Part shown: piece after piece, positions 1 to 9,925 of the stretch
How positions within the stretch are numbered: the stretch's first letter is position 1
Layout: each line of letters starts with the position of its first letter
Origin: Saprospiraceae bacterium
Lineage (GTDB): Bacteria > Bacteroidota > Bacteroidia > Chitinophagales > Saprospiraceae
Direction of reading: 5' to 3'
Length of the DNA stretch: 64,000 nucleotides
NCBI GenBank assembly: GCA_020630435.1
Contig: JAHDBJ010000021.1
Span: 1 to 64,000, forward strand
Translations under genes and position numbers: made by a program
Notes under the pieces: generated by a model
Told to the model about the DNA's origin: nothing
Databases searched by the model: none
The model's input: only the letters and a program-made list of their open reading frames with translations

Positions 1-794
1 AAGATTTGTCTACTATGGAATTTATTCATATTGATATGTGGACAGCAGATGCTACTGATGTCAAATTTACCCCAATTAGTGCTAGTACAGGTGAATTTTT
101 AGTTGGATTAACACCAATAACTTCAGGACAATGGGTAAGTTATGACATCCCACTTTCTGATTTCACAGGAATATCCTTTAATGATATTATGCAGTTGAAG
201 TTTGATGGACAAGGTGGCACAACGCCTTCTAACATCTGGCTCGACAATATCTATTTTTACAAAACTTCTGGTGGTGGCGGTGGAACTTGTACCCCCATGA
301 ATCCAAGTCTAACCACTTTCCCGATTGATTTTGAAAATTGTGAGGATTTATCAGGAGTCTTTGAAGAAGGTGATGGCGTAACTGGTTTCCCAACAACAAA
401 CCCTGACCAATCAGGTATTAATACCTCTAGTCAAGTTTACCAATTCAATAAAGTTAGTGGAGCTGCATGGTATTCTGGTATTTTCCACATTTTTCCAGCA
501 AATTTTGACATGACCAACAATAAAATATTTAAACTAAAAATATGGTCACCCAAAGCAAATGTTATCATTAGATTTCAGATTGAGAAAGAAGGTAATCAAG
601 GGCCTATAGTGACTTTTAATAAAACTCAAACTGTAACAACCGCAAACACATGGACAGAATTAACATTTGACTTTTCTTCTGATCCATTAACTGGGCCAAT
701 TGAATATGATAAGATAGTCATTATCCCTGATGATGAAGATAATGGTCCTGCAGATGGATCGATTTATTATATAGATGATATTACACTAGAATAA
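1..794 (+). CDS. C-terminal part of a secreted carbohydrate-binding protein (5' end outside window)
   Basis: The reading frame is open from the left edge (first full codon at 3), so only the last ~264 residues are seen. Two beta-sandwich modules of galactose-binding type are visible. The first, about residues 1-90, ends in a pattern of the form IWLDNIYFYK. A Gly-rich linker (SGGGGG) follows, and the second module, about 105-263, ends in IYYIDDITLE. Such modules are typical of glycan-binding tails on surface glycan-binding proteins or laminarinases of Bacteroidota. The GH16, GH17 and GH30 genes just downstream support a role in holding beta-glucan at the cell surface. No T9SS sorting domain follows the last module. 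Whether the missing N-terminus carries a catalytic domain cannot be told. Confidence 0.6.
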   Translation, partial: DLSTMEFIHIDMWTADATDVKFTPISASTGEFLVGLTPITSGQWVSYDIPLSDFTGISFNDIMQLKFDGQGGTTPSNIWLDNIYFYKTSGGGGGTCTPMNPSLTTFPIDFENCEDLSGVFEEGDGVTGFPTTNPDQSGINTSSQVYQFNKVSGAAWYSGIFHIFPANFDMTNNKIFKLKIWSPKANVIIRFQIEKEGNQGPIVTFNKTQTVTTANTWTELTFDFSSDPLTGPIEYDKIVIIPDDEDNGPADGSIYYIDDITLE

Positions 795-817
795 CTTAAT
801 AAATTCTAGGAACTAAT

Positions 818-857
818 TAGACATTATTCTATATAAAGTGTTATAGAATAATGTCTA
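818..857 (+). terminator. Strong hairpin after the glycan-binding gene
   Basis: A perfect 16-bp stem (TAGACATTATTCTATA paired with 842-857) has an 8-nt loop and begins 24 nt after the stop codon. The following U-rich stretch is weak. It probably ends the upstream transcript and separates it from the GH16 gene. The rest of 858-1080 shows no clear promoter. Confidence 0.55.
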
Positions 858-1080
858 TTAAAAGATATTCTCTTTTAGTTAGTTCCATTTTAAACATAGA
901 AGTTGTGTTAAAGGACAAAGCTTATTAGAATAGTCAAAAAATTGTACTCATAGTTTCTGTTCAAAAGATAGATTAATCCTCCTTGTTTACACTAACCGTT
1001 TGTTATATAGTGTTCTAATCTATTATCTAAGGCTATATTTTTAAGTTTTGTCCTACACAAAAAATTTAAAAAATCTAATA

Positions 1081-1875
1081 ATGACATGGAATAACTTCAT
1101 TACTAGTCTATTTTACATCATTATACCTTTACTTTTTCTTGGGTGTGATGATGATGAAAAAAACTGGCAACTGGTTTGGCAAGATGAATTTGAAGGAACA
1201 GCAGATCAGTCACTCGACCCATCTAAATGGACTTATGATATTGGAACAGATTGGGGAAATGCTCAATTAGAATACGATACCAATCGACCAGAAAATGTAT
1301 CGTTAGATGGAGTAGGTAACTTAGCTATCGTAGCAAGGAAGGAAAACTTCTCAGGTTCTGCTTATACCTCAGCCCGAATCACCACAAAAGGCTTATTTGA
1401 ACAAACATATGGCCGTTTTGAAGCTCGTATAAAAATGCCTTCAGGACGAGGACTATGGCCTGCTTTTTGGCTATTGGGTTCTAATATTGACCTCGTTGGT
1501 TGGCCAAAATGTGGAGAAATCGATATTATGGAATATCGAGGACAAGAACCTACAATTATTCATGGTTCTATTCATGGCCCTGGCTATTCAGCAGGAAATG
1601 CGGTAACTGACAGTTATATCATTCCTAATAATAGATTTGATACAGACTTCCACACCTTCACCATTGAATGGAATCCTGATTACATTGATTTTTTTGTAGA
1701 CAATATTTTTTATCAAAGAATTACACCGAGTGATGCTAATGGCGAATGGGTATATGATCATCCATTTTATATTATCCTAAATGTAGCTGTCGGGGGCAAC
1801 TATGTAGGTCCCCCATCAAGTGAGACCTCATTTCCCCAAACAATGCTTGTAGATTGGGTAAGAGTATATCAATAA
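1081..1875 (+). CDS. GH16 family endo-beta-1,3-glucanase (laminarinase), lipoprotein
   Basis: This is a single-domain GH16 enzyme of 264 residues, predicted to cut internal beta-1,3 bonds of laminarin-like glucans. The family's catalytic signature EIDIME is present (Glu146 nucleophile, Asp148, Glu151 acid/base), preceded by the usual LWPAFWLLG strand. The ATG at 1081 is preferred over an in-frame TTG at 1048 because it puts a clean lipoprotein signal at the N-terminus: hydrophobic core, then LFLGC with Cys22. The residues after the Cys are DDDEK, which resembles the acidic export signal that sends Bacteroidota lipoproteins to the cell surface. No carbohydrate-binding module is attached. It lies 186 bp upstream of the phosphorylase operon. 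GH16 is certain; laminarinase over another GH16 activity rests mainly on the neighbours. Confidence 0.9.
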   Translation: MTWNNFITSLFYIIIPLLFLGCDDDEKNWQLVWQDEFEGTADQSLDPSKWTYDIGTDWGNAQLEYDTNRPENVSLDGVGNLAIVARKENFSGSAYTSARITTKGLFEQTYGRFEARIKMPSGRGLWPAFWLLGSNIDLVGWPKCGEIDIMEYRGQEPTIIHGSIHGPGYSAGNAVTDSYIIPNNRFDTDFHTFTIEWNPDYIDFFVDNIFYQRITPSDANGEWVYDHPFYIILNVAVGGNYVGPPSSETSFPQTMLVDWVRVYQ

Positions 1876-2061
1876 TCAAGTTTATCGTTGATTATGATGG
1901 AAATAACATTGTAAATCTTATGATTTTTAATAAAAAATAATCCTCCATCATTCTTAATAAACATACTAAGTATAAACGACTTATTACATCGATTTTTGTT
2001 TGATCCAAAAATTGACTAGTAATCTTTTTATACAAATCTATATATTTTCAATAATAGTCTA

Positions 2062-5000
2062 ATGAAAGTTGAAACCATTAAAAATACAAATGAAATAAGC
2101 TATATTCAAATAGCTAAAGATAAATACTATAAGATAGCAAATAGTAATCATCTTCGTCCCTTCTTTATGAATATTGTAAGCAGTGGTAACCACTGGATGT
2201 TCATTTCTAGTAATGGAGGACTAAGTGCAGGACGAAAAAATGCTCAATATGCATTGTTTCCTTATTATACCGATGATAAAATTACTGAATCTGCTGATAT
2301 AACAGGTAGCAAATCTATCTTTCAAGTACAACTAAATAATACACTCTACATTTGGGAGCCTTTCTCTTATAGATATGAAGGAAAGTATCGCATATCCAGA
2401 AATTTATATAAAAATATTTATGGCAATAAAATCCTATTTGAAGAAATAAACCACGATTTAAAACTCACTTTTAGATACTCTTGGAATTCTAGTAATAACT
2501 TTGGTTTTGTAAAAAAGTCAACCTTAATCAATAATTCTTTAGAAGATGTAAATATTACAGTATTAGATGGTATACAAAATATCTTACCATACGGTGTGAA
2601 TAGTGATTTGCAAAATCAAGTAAGCAATCTTGTTGATGCCTACAAACGCAATGAACTACTCAAAGGAATTGGACTAGGCATTTTCTCATTGAGTGCGATT
2701 ATTGTCGATAAAGCTGAACCAAGCGAAGCCTTGAAAGCAAACATAGCTTGGTCATTAGGTTTTGACAAACCTAAACACCTCTTATCTTCATCACAATTAA
2801 AAAACTTCAGAAAAGGTTTGCCTCTAGTCGAAGAAATCGATATTAAAGCAGAAAAAGGCGCTTACTTTATTAATCAGGAAATTTCACTTTATGCAAAATC
2901 CGAAAAAGAATGGATGATCATTGCGAATGTAAACCAAAATCATGCTGCCATTGCCCAATTATCTGAAATAATAAAACATACAGCAAACCTAGAAATGCTT
3001 GTAAAGGAAGATATTGATTTAGGAACAAAAAATTTAATCGCCTTAAATGCTGCTTCTGATGGATTACAATTAACCTCCGATAAATTTAGAGATACTAGAC
3101 ATTTCTCCAATGTGTTATTTAATATTATGCGGGGTGGTATTTTTGACCATAACTATGAGATTGAAAAAAGAGATTTTAGCAATTATCTTTTCAAGGCAAA
3201 TAAAACCATTTTTAAAAATGTAAAAATCCTACTAGAACAATTACCAAATACATTTTCTCTTTCGGTATTAAAGAAAGAAGCAGACAAAAGTACAGATGTC
3301 GATTTCAGAAGGCTTTGTACCGAATACCTCCCTTTAAAGTTTAGTAGGCGGCATGGTGATCCTAGCAGACCTTGGAATAAATTCTCTATCAATACCCTTA
3401 GTGAAATTGATGGCTCTAGAATATTGGATTATCAGGGCAATTGGCGAGATATTTTCCAAAACTGGGAGGCTTTAGCACACTCATACCCCGAATTTATGGA
3501 GAGTATGATTTATAAATTCTTAAATGCTTCTACATTCGATGGATATAATCCCTATAGAGTAACAAAAGATGGTTTTGACTGGGAAACGATAGAACCCGAT
3601 AATCCTTGGTCTTATATTGGGTATTGGGGTGACCATCAGATTATATATTTATTAAAGTTCTTAGAATTTATCGAAAAACACGCTCCTACAAAACTAGCAT
3701 ACCTTTTTGATAAAAATGATTTTGTATATGCCAATGTTCCCTATAAAATCAAACCTTATCTAAGCATTCTAGACAATCCCAAAGACACCATTGAATTTGA
3801 TCACGAATTAGATAAAAAAATCCGTCAACACAAAGCGGTGCTAGGAGCTGACGCTGCTCTAGTTCATACTATAGAAGGTGAAATATACAGAGTGAATTTT
3901 ATTGAAAAAATACTAGCAACTATACTTGCTAAGGTATCAAACTTTATTCCTGAAGCTGGCATTTGGATGAATACACAACGCCCTGAATGGAATGACGCCA
4001 ACAATGCCTTAGTAGGAAATGGTGTGTCGATGGTAACACTTTACTATTTGCATAGATTTTTACATTTTTTTAAAAATCTTTTTTCTAATATTGAGAATGA
4101 TAAGACAGTCGAAATCTCTAGTGAGTTAGCTCTTTTTTATAAAAACACCCATAAAACACTCCATAAATATGAACATCTTTTAGTTGGCAAAATAAACGAT
4201 AAAAATCGGAAACTAATATTAGATGAATTAGGACAAGCTGCTAGCGATTATAGACATCATATTTATATCCAATCCTTTGAAGGGAAAAAAGATTCTATAG
4301 TTTTTAGTGATTTGAAACAGTTTTTAACTATCAGTCTAAAACATCTAGAACACAGTATAAAGGCTAACAAAAGAACTGACAATTTGTATCATGCTTATAA
4401 CCTGATGACTGTTGAAAATGAAGCAGAAATCTCTATTTCTTATTTAGATGAAATGTTAGAAGGACAAGTCGCTGTATTAAGCTCAGGGTACTTATCTTCA
4501 CAGGAAGCATTGGATGTTTTAGATGCTTTGAAAAATAGTGCGCTCTTCCGCCATGATCAGTACAGTTATCTACTCTATCCCAATAAAGATTTACCTCGTT
4601 TTATGGAAAAAAACAATATTCCGAAAAGAAGCGTAAAAAAATCTAAATTACTTAGTCAATTGATTAATATTGGGAATGTTCAAATTATTGAAAAAGATGT
4701 TAGTGGAAACTATCATTTTAATGGGAATTTTAAAAATGCTAATGATCTAAACGATGCACTAGAACAATTTTCAAGCAGTCCTTATCAAACACTTTTAGAA
4801 CAAGAAAAACAGCAGATTCTAGATATTTTTGAAGCTGTTTTTAACCATAAAGCTTTTACTGGTAGGTCAGGTACATTCTTTGGTTACGAGGGCTTAGGTT
4901 CTATCTACTGGCATATGGTTTCCAAACTACAACTTGCCGTTCAAGAAGGCTGTCTAAAAGCGATTGAAGAGGATAATTCACCTAGATTAATAGGCAAACT

Positions 5001-5508
5001 ACTAGAACATTACTACGAAATAAATGAAGGTATCGGTGTACACAAATCCCCTTCATTGTACGGTGCTTTCCCTACGGATCCTTATTCTCATACTCCTGCG
5101 GGGAAAGGAGCGCAACAACCAGGCATGACAGGACAAGTCAAAGAAGATATTCTATGTAGATTTGGAGAATTAGGCGTTTTTGTCAAACAAGGACAATTGT
5201 ATTTTAATCCTTGTTTATTGAGAACGAATGAATTTTTAAAGACCTCAAAAACATTCAACTATGTCGATATTCACTCTAACTTCCAACAATTAGAATTGGA
5301 GCAAAATAGTCTTTGTTTTACATACTGTCAAGTCCCCATTATTTATAAAATTTCATCAAAAAACCGTTTAGAGATTTTTAATAACGATAACACTACTGAT
5401 ACCGTCGAAAGTTTAAGCCTTAGTACTAATAGTAGCCAAGAAATTTTTAGACGAACAGGAACTATTAACAAAATTATTGTCTATGTACAGGCAACAAAAT
5501 TAAAATAA
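2062..5508 (+). CDS. Large GH94-like glycoside phosphorylase, probably GH149 beta-1,3-glucan phosphorylase
   Basis: This 1148-residue protein has no signal peptide and is therefore predicted to be cytoplasmic. Near the N-terminus is a GNHWMFISSNGGL segment typical of the GH94/GH149/GH161 phosphorylase group. Around residues 640-648 lies RPEWNDANN, matching the WND motif whose Asp (here Asp645) is the general acid in GH94-type phosphorylases. The length fits GH149 or GH161 (about 1100 residues) better than GH94 cellobiose phosphorylases (about 800). The expected reaction is reversible phosphorolysis of beta-1,3-gluco-oligosaccharides to glucose-1-phosphate, which saves ATP. The stop is 1 bp before the ATG of the GH17 lipoprotein gene, so the two are translationally linked. 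The context of GH16, GH17, GH30 and a sugar symporter supports this. The exact family is inference. Confidence 0.6.
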   Translation: MKVETIKNTNEISYIQIAKDKYYKIANSNHLRPFFMNIVSSGNHWMFISSNGGLSAGRKNAQYALFPYYTDDKITESADITGSKSIFQVQLNNTLYIWEPFSYRYEGKYRISRNLYKNIYGNKILFEEINHDLKLTFRYSWNSSNNFGFVKKSTLINNSLEDVNITVLDGIQNILPYGVNSDLQNQVSNLVDAYKRNELLKGIGLGIFSLSAIIVDKAEPSEALKANIAWSLGFDKPKHLLSSSQLKNFRKGLPLVEEIDIKAEKGAYFINQEISLYAKSEKEWMIIANVNQNHAAIAQLSEIIKHTANLEMLVKEDIDLGTKNLIALNAASDGLQLTSDKFRDTRHFSNVLFNIMRGGIFDHNYEIEKRDFSNYLFKANKTIFKNVKILLEQLPNTFSLSVLKKEADKSTDVDFRRLCTEYLPLKFSRRHGDPSRPWNKFSINTLSEIDGSRILDYQGNWRDIFQNWEALAHSYPEFMESMIYKFLNASTFDGYNPYRVTKDGFDWETIEPDNPWSYIGYWGDHQIIYLLKFLEFIEKHAPTKLAYLFDKNDFVYANVPYKIKPYLSILDNPKDTIEFDHELDKKIRQHKAVLGADAALVHTIEGEIYRVNFIEKILATILAKVSNFIPEAGIWMNTQRPEWNDANNALVGNGVSMVTLYYLHRFLHFFKNLFSNIENDKTVEISSELALFYKNTHKTLHKYEHLLVGKINDKNRKLILDELGQAASDYRHHIYIQSFEGKKDSIVFSDLKQFLTISLKHLEHSIKANKRTDNLYHAYNLMTVENEAEISISYLDEMLEGQVAVLSSGYLSSQEALDVLDALKNSALFRHDQYSYLLYPNKDLPRFMEKNNIPKRSVKKSKLLSQLINIGNVQIIEKDVSGNYHFNGNFKNANDLNDALEQFSSSPYQTLLEQEKQQILDIFEAVFNHKAFTGRSGTFFGYEGLGSIYWHMVSKLQLAVQEGCLKAIEEDNSPRLIGKLLEHYYEINEGIGVHKSPSLYGAFPTDPYSHTPAGKGAQQPGMTGQVKEDILCRFGELGVFVKQGQLYFNPCLLRTNEFLKTSKTFNYVDIHSNFQQLELEQNSLCFTYCQVPIIYKISSKNRLEIFNNDNTTDTVESLSLSTNSSQEIFRRTGTINKIIVYVQATKLK

Positions 5509-5509
5509 T

Positions 5510-6808
5510 ATGAAAAAGTGCTTAAGGAACTATTATATGATTTGCTTAATCTTTTCACTAGGTTTTTCTTGTGATATGACAGATACTAATAAAAAAAATC
5601 AGAAACAAAATAAAAAAGACGTGACGGCAAAAGAGATACTAGGAAATCCTGATTATTTGGCAATATCCTACGGAGGGTATCGTCAAAACTCTAGAGACAT
5701 ACAGCCGACCGTTGAAGAGTTAAAAGAGGATATGAAAATCCTCGCTGCAATGAATATTAAATTATTACGGACTTACAATACACGTCTCAAACATGCTTCT
5801 AACGTTTTGAAGGCTATCCACGAATTAAAAACCGAAGATCCAGATTTTGAGATGTATGTAATGCTAGGAGCTTGGATAGATTGTGAAAATGCTTGGACGG
5901 ATCAACCTCCTAATCACGATAAAGAAAATGCGGAGGCCAATGAAGCTGAAATACAGCGTGCCATTAAACTTGCTAAGTTATACCCAGATATTGTTAAAAT
6001 AATTGCCGTTGGCAATGAAGCTATGGTCAAATGGGCAACGAGTTACTATGTACAACCTTGGGTCATTCTAAAATGGGTCAATCATTTACAAAACCTAAAA
6101 CAAGAAGGAGAACTACCTAAAACCCTTTGGATAACGAGTTCGGATAACTTCGCCTCTTGGGGCGGGGGGGATAAAGAATACCATGTAGAAGATCTGAATA
6201 AACTCATAAAAGCAGTAGACTTTGTTTCTATGCATACTTATCCAATGCACGACACACATTATAACCCTCAATTTTGGGGTATATTAGAGGGAGAAGATAC
6301 GTTAACTACGATCAAGAAAATAAATACAGCAATGGAGCGTGCAAGAGATTATGCCATTGCACAATATCAAAGTACTACTGACTTTATAAAAAGTATCGAT
6401 AGCACTAAACCTATTCATATTGGAGAGACGGGTTGGGCAAGTGCCTCTAATGGTTTTTATGGTAAAGAGGGTTCTAAAGCAACTGACGAATACAAAGAAG
6501 GTATTTATTATCAATTAATGAGAACGTGGACGAATAAACATAACATTTCCTGTTTTTATTTTGAAGCCTTCGACGAGCCTTGGAAAGATGCTAATAATTC
6601 GGGTGGTTCAGAAAATCATTTCGGACTTTTCCGAGTCAATGGAGCAGCAAAGTATGCTGTTTGGGATTGGGTAGATCAAGATGCTTTCAAAGGACTTACT
6701 AGAGGAGGAAATCCTATAATAAAAACATATAATGGAGATATAGAAAAATTGTTGGATAAAATTGAAATACCTCCTATAAAAGAGAAAATTCTTGTAAAGG
6801 TCAAATAA
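5510..6808 (+). CDS. GH17 family beta-1,3-glucanase-like lipoprotein
   Basis: This 432-residue protein has a lipoprotein signal (LGFSC, Cys21) and a GH17-type TIM-barrel domain. The acid/base glutamate is seen in VGNEAM (Glu170) and the nucleophile in IGETGW (Glu306), the two hallmark strands of GH17. A basic, low-complexity linker (about residues 26-40) ties the domain to the lipid anchor. GH17 enzymes hydrolyse or transglycosylate beta-1,3-glucan chains. Here the enzyme would act in the periplasm or at the cell surface on oligosaccharides released by the GH16 enzyme. It begins 1 bp after the phosphorylase stop codon and ends 11 bp before the GH30 gene. Endo versus exo action cannot be read from the sequence. 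Confidence 0.85.
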   Translation: MKKCLRNYYMICLIFSLGFSCDMTDTNKKNQKQNKKDVTAKEILGNPDYLAISYGGYRQNSRDIQPTVEELKEDMKILAAMNIKLLRTYNTRLKHASNVLKAIHELKTEDPDFEMYVMLGAWIDCENAWTDQPPNHDKENAEANEAEIQRAIKLAKLYPDIVKIIAVGNEAMVKWATSYYVQPWVILKWVNHLQNLKQEGELPKTLWITSSDNFASWGGGDKEYHVEDLNKLIKAVDFVSMHTYPMHDTHYNPQFWGILEGEDTLTTIKKINTAMERARDYAIAQYQSTTDFIKSIDSTKPIHIGETGWASASNGFYGKEGSKATDEYKEGIYYQLMRTWTNKHNISCFYFEAFDEPWKDANNSGGSENHFGLFRVNGAAKYAVWDWVDQDAFKGLTRGGNPIIKTYNGDIEKLLDKIEIPPIKEKILVKVK

Positions 6809-6819
6809 AATAATTGTAA

Positions 6820-8334
6820 ATGAGCCTAAAAATCATTATTCATTTTAGCCTATTTATTTTTATAACTTTTCTTTTTTACACCTGTAAAACAAGTAATAAA
6901 AATTATACATCTCTTAAAATGAAAGCAGATATTTATGAAACTTCAGCAGGGGGCAATCAGCTTAAAAAATTGGATACTTTTTCGTCTAAAGAAAATAGCA
7001 AAATCATAAAATTGCATCCTAGAAAAACGTTTCAAACAATTACAGGATTCGGTGGATCATTTACAGAAGCATCTGCTTCTTTATTGAATAGATTGAGTAA
7101 AGAAAAGCGTCATAAAATTCTAGAAGCCTATTTTGGAGCATCTGGTGCCAAATATTCTTTGACTCGTACGCATATGAACTCTTGTGATTTTTCACTTAGC
7201 AATTATTCTTATGCTCCCATTGAAGGTGATATAGAATTAAAGCATTTCTCAATTCAAGAAGATAAAGACGATATTATTCCAATGATAAAAGATGCGATGG
7301 CACTTTCTAAGGATGGATTTAAAATCATTGCTTCTCCTTGGACAGCCCCACCATGGATGAAGGATAATAAGAAATGGGTTGGTGGAACACTACTACCAAA
7401 ATATTATGATACTTGGGCTTTATTTTTTTCAAAATACATCAACGCCTACCAAGCAGAAGGTATTGATATTTGGGGCATAACCGTAGAAAATGAACCACTT
7501 GGAAATGACAGCAACTGGGAAAGTATGCATTTCACACCAGACAAAATGACAAATTTTGTAGTCAATCATCTAGGACCAAAATTAGAAGCAGAGGGGAAAG
7601 GGGATTTAAAAATTTTAGGCTATGATCAAAATAGAGAGCACTTAAAAGAGTGGATAGATTCTCAATTTAAAAATGAAGAAACGGCAAAATATTTTGATGG
7701 CACAGCCATACATTGGTATGCTAGTACTTATGAAGTATTCCCTGAAGAATTACAATATGCCCATCAAAAAGCCCCTAATAAACTTCTAATTCAAACCGAA
7801 GCCTGTGTGGATTCGGAAATTCCTAAATGGAAAGACGATAAGTGGTATTGGAGTAAAGAAGCTACTGATTGGGGTTGGGATTGGGCTGCTCCCGAAGATA
7901 AGTACTTACATCCAAAATACGCTCCTGTCTATCGTTATGCTAAAGATATTATTGGTTGCCTAAATAATTGGGTTGATGGTTGGGTGGATTGGAATATGGT
8001 ACTCGATACTAAGGGCGGCCCTAATTGGTTCAAGAATTGGTGTGTTGCACCCATTATTGTTGCTCCTGATAAAGATGAAGTTTACCTTACTCCCCTTTAT
8101 TATGTAATGACACACTTTAGTAGATTTATTAGACCTGAGGCGGTTAGAATTGGATTTGACAACCCTGATACATCCATCATGACAACTGCTGCCCTTAATC
8201 CTAATGGTGAGCTTATAGTCATCGTTTTCAATCCTAATATGGAAATTAAAAATTTTGAAATCAAATTAGAAGAACAATCTTTTGCCACACAAATTAGTGC
8301 ACAGGCACTTCAAACGATTGTCATTCATCCATAA
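6820..8334 (+). CDS. GH30 family glucosidase/beta-1,6-glucanase-like lipoprotein
   Basis: The protein has 504 residues with a lipoprotein signal (LFYTC, Cys22) and a complete GH30 domain. It opens with GFGGSFTEASA and has the acid/base Glu225 in VENEPLGN and the nucleophile Glu327 in IQTEAC. The C-terminal ~70 residues form the usual short side beta-sandwich. GH30 members of this shape (glucosylceramidase-like, subfamilies 1 and 3) include beta-1,6-glucanases and beta-glucosidases. Inside a laminarin-type locus the likely job is removing beta-1,6-linked side glucose or gentio-oligosaccharides that block beta-1,3-active enzymes. It sits 11 bp from both neighbours in the operon. The linkage specificity is inference. 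Confidence 0.87.
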   Translation: MSLKIIIHFSLFIFITFLFYTCKTSNKNYTSLKMKADIYETSAGGNQLKKLDTFSSKENSKIIKLHPRKTFQTITGFGGSFTEASASLLNRLSKEKRHKILEAYFGASGAKYSLTRTHMNSCDFSLSNYSYAPIEGDIELKHFSIQEDKDDIIPMIKDAMALSKDGFKIIASPWTAPPWMKDNKKWVGGTLLPKYYDTWALFFSKYINAYQAEGIDIWGITVENEPLGNDSNWESMHFTPDKMTNFVVNHLGPKLEAEGKGDLKILGYDQNREHLKEWIDSQFKNEETAKYFDGTAIHWYASTYEVFPEELQYAHQKAPNKLLIQTEACVDSEIPKWKDDKWYWSKEATDWGWDWAAPEDKYLHPKYAPVYRYAKDIIGCLNNWVDGWVDWNMVLDTKGGPNWFKNWCVAPIIVAPDKDEVYLTPLYYVMTHFSRFIRPEAVRIGFDNPDTSIMTTAALNPNGELIVIVFNPNMEIKNFEIKLEEQSFATQISAQALQTIVIHP

Positions 8335-8345
8335 AAATTTAAATT

Positions 8346-9908
8346 ATGTCTGCATCTAAAACACTGATACAACATAGAGTACCCCTAGGACAAAAAGCTG
8401 CCTTTGGAGCAGGGCATTTAGTTTTAAACTTACTACCTGGTGCACTTGGTATTTTCTCATTCTTTTTATTGACAGCTTTTGGAATGGATCCCTTCCTTGC
8501 TGGTTTATTAGGAGGACTACCACGAATTTTTGATGCCCTTACGGATCCGCTTATGGGATTTATTTCAGACAATACCAAATCTCGTTGGGGGCGTAGAAGG
8601 CCTTATATATTCGTAGGAGCGATTTTGAGTGGTATCTTTTTTATTCTCCTATGGCAGTTAAATGAAAACAATTCTCAGATTTATAATTTCTGGTATTTTT
8701 TGATTTTTTCAATGGTGTTTTTAATAGGGAATACCATGTTTGCTACGCCTCTCGTTGGCTTAGGGTATGAGATGACCTCAGACTATAATGAACGTACCCG
8801 TTTAATGGCATTTTCAAATACGATGGGGCAAATTGCTTGGATGATAGTGCCTTGGTTCTGGGCTATCATCGCCGATCCAGAAATATTCGAAAATCAAGCT
8901 GTCGGAGTACGAGAATTATCCTTTATTGTAGGAGCCGCCTGTATAATATTAGGTGTATTTCCCGCTATTTTCTGTAGAGGAATTGATGCTTCGAATATGG
9001 AAAATAGAAAAGAAATATCCTTTAAGACATTAGGTTCAAATATGAAAGATCTTTTTAAAGGGATAGTCCAAGTTTCTAAAAACAAACCATTTATGAAACT
9101 CTGTGGTGCTACATTTTTAGTTTTTAATGGTTTCCAAATGGTGGCTGCCTTTAGTTTTTACATCATTGTATTTTATATGTATAATGGAAGTTATGGCGAT
9201 GCAGGTAACTGGCCTGCTTGGTTTTCTACTTTAACGGCTATAATTACAGCATTTTTAGTAATTCCAATCATTTCTAGAATAGCTAATAAATTTGGAAAGC
9301 GGAAGGCATTTATTATTTCTACTATTATTTCCATCATAGGTTATATTCTCAAATGGTGGTCTTTCGATACCGATCTAAATAATAAATTTAACGAAACAGG
9401 ATTAGGACAAACCTTAAATCAAGGGGTTAGTTCTTTATTTGCTTATTTAAATCCTTATTTAGAAAGTATGGGTATGTCATGGTTTAGTATTGATGTATCT
9501 AATGGTGCTCCTTGGCTTATTTTCCTCCCTATTCCTTTTATGGCATTTGGTTTGGGGGGCTTATTTACCTTAATGATGAGTATGACTGCCGATGTTTGTG
9601 ATTTGGATGAATTGGAAAATGGGATGCCTCGTAAAGAAGGAACATTTGGCGCAATCTATTGGTGGATGGTAAAATTGGGACAAGCATTAGCATTAGTTTT
9701 AGGCGGACTCGTATTAAAATTAGTTGGTTTTATTTCTGATGCTCCTACTCAAACTGCTGAAACAATGACCAACCTTCGTATCGCTGACGTAATAATTCCT
9801 GCGGGAACGGCACTCTTAGCTATTTTTGTGATGTGGAATTATAGTCTATCGGAAAAAAGAGCAAAAGAGATCAAAGAGGAACTCGTAAAAAGAAGAGGTG
9901 AACTATAA
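8346..9908 (+). CDS. GPH-type (MFS) sugar:cation symporter
   Basis: This 520-residue polytopic membrane protein has about 12 hydrophobic segments. The N-terminal half carries DALTDPLMGFISDNT followed by SRWGRRRPYI, the signature loop between helices 2 and 3 in the glycoside-pentoside-hexuronide (GPH) cation symporter family. A corresponding cytoplasmic loop (ANKFGKRKAF) appears in the second half. It would import oligosaccharides or glucose across the inner membrane for the cytoplasmic phosphorylase and GH17. It lies 11 bp after the GH30 gene and 17 bp before the second GH17 gene. The substrate, probably short beta-glucan oligosaccharides, is inferred from context only. Confidence 0.85.
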   Translation: MSASKTLIQHRVPLGQKAAFGAGHLVLNLLPGALGIFSFFLLTAFGMDPFLAGLLGGLPRIFDALTDPLMGFISDNTKSRWGRRRPYIFVGAILSGIFFILLWQLNENNSQIYNFWYFLIFSMVFLIGNTMFATPLVGLGYEMTSDYNERTRLMAFSNTMGQIAWMIVPWFWAIIADPEIFENQAVGVRELSFIVGAACIILGVFPAIFCRGIDASNMENRKEISFKTLGSNMKDLFKGIVQVSKNKPFMKLCGATFLVFNGFQMVAAFSFYIIVFYMYNGSYGDAGNWPAWFSTLTAIITAFLVIPIISRIANKFGKRKAFIISTIISIIGYILKWWSFDTDLNNKFNETGLGQTLNQGVSSLFAYLNPYLESMGMSWFSIDVSNGAPWLIFLPIPFMAFGLGGLFTLMMSMTADVCDLDELENGMPRKEGTFGAIYWWMVKLGQALALVLGGLVLKLVGFISDAPTQTAETMTNLRIADVIIPAGTALLAIFVMWNYSLSEKRAKEIKEELVKRRGEL

Positions 9909-9925
9909 ATCAAAAAACCAAGACT

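Noticed and set aside
1048-1080. Longer start (TTG) for the GH16 gene
   Set aside because: It would place polar residues before the lipoprotein signal; the ATG at 1081 gives a normal lipobox.
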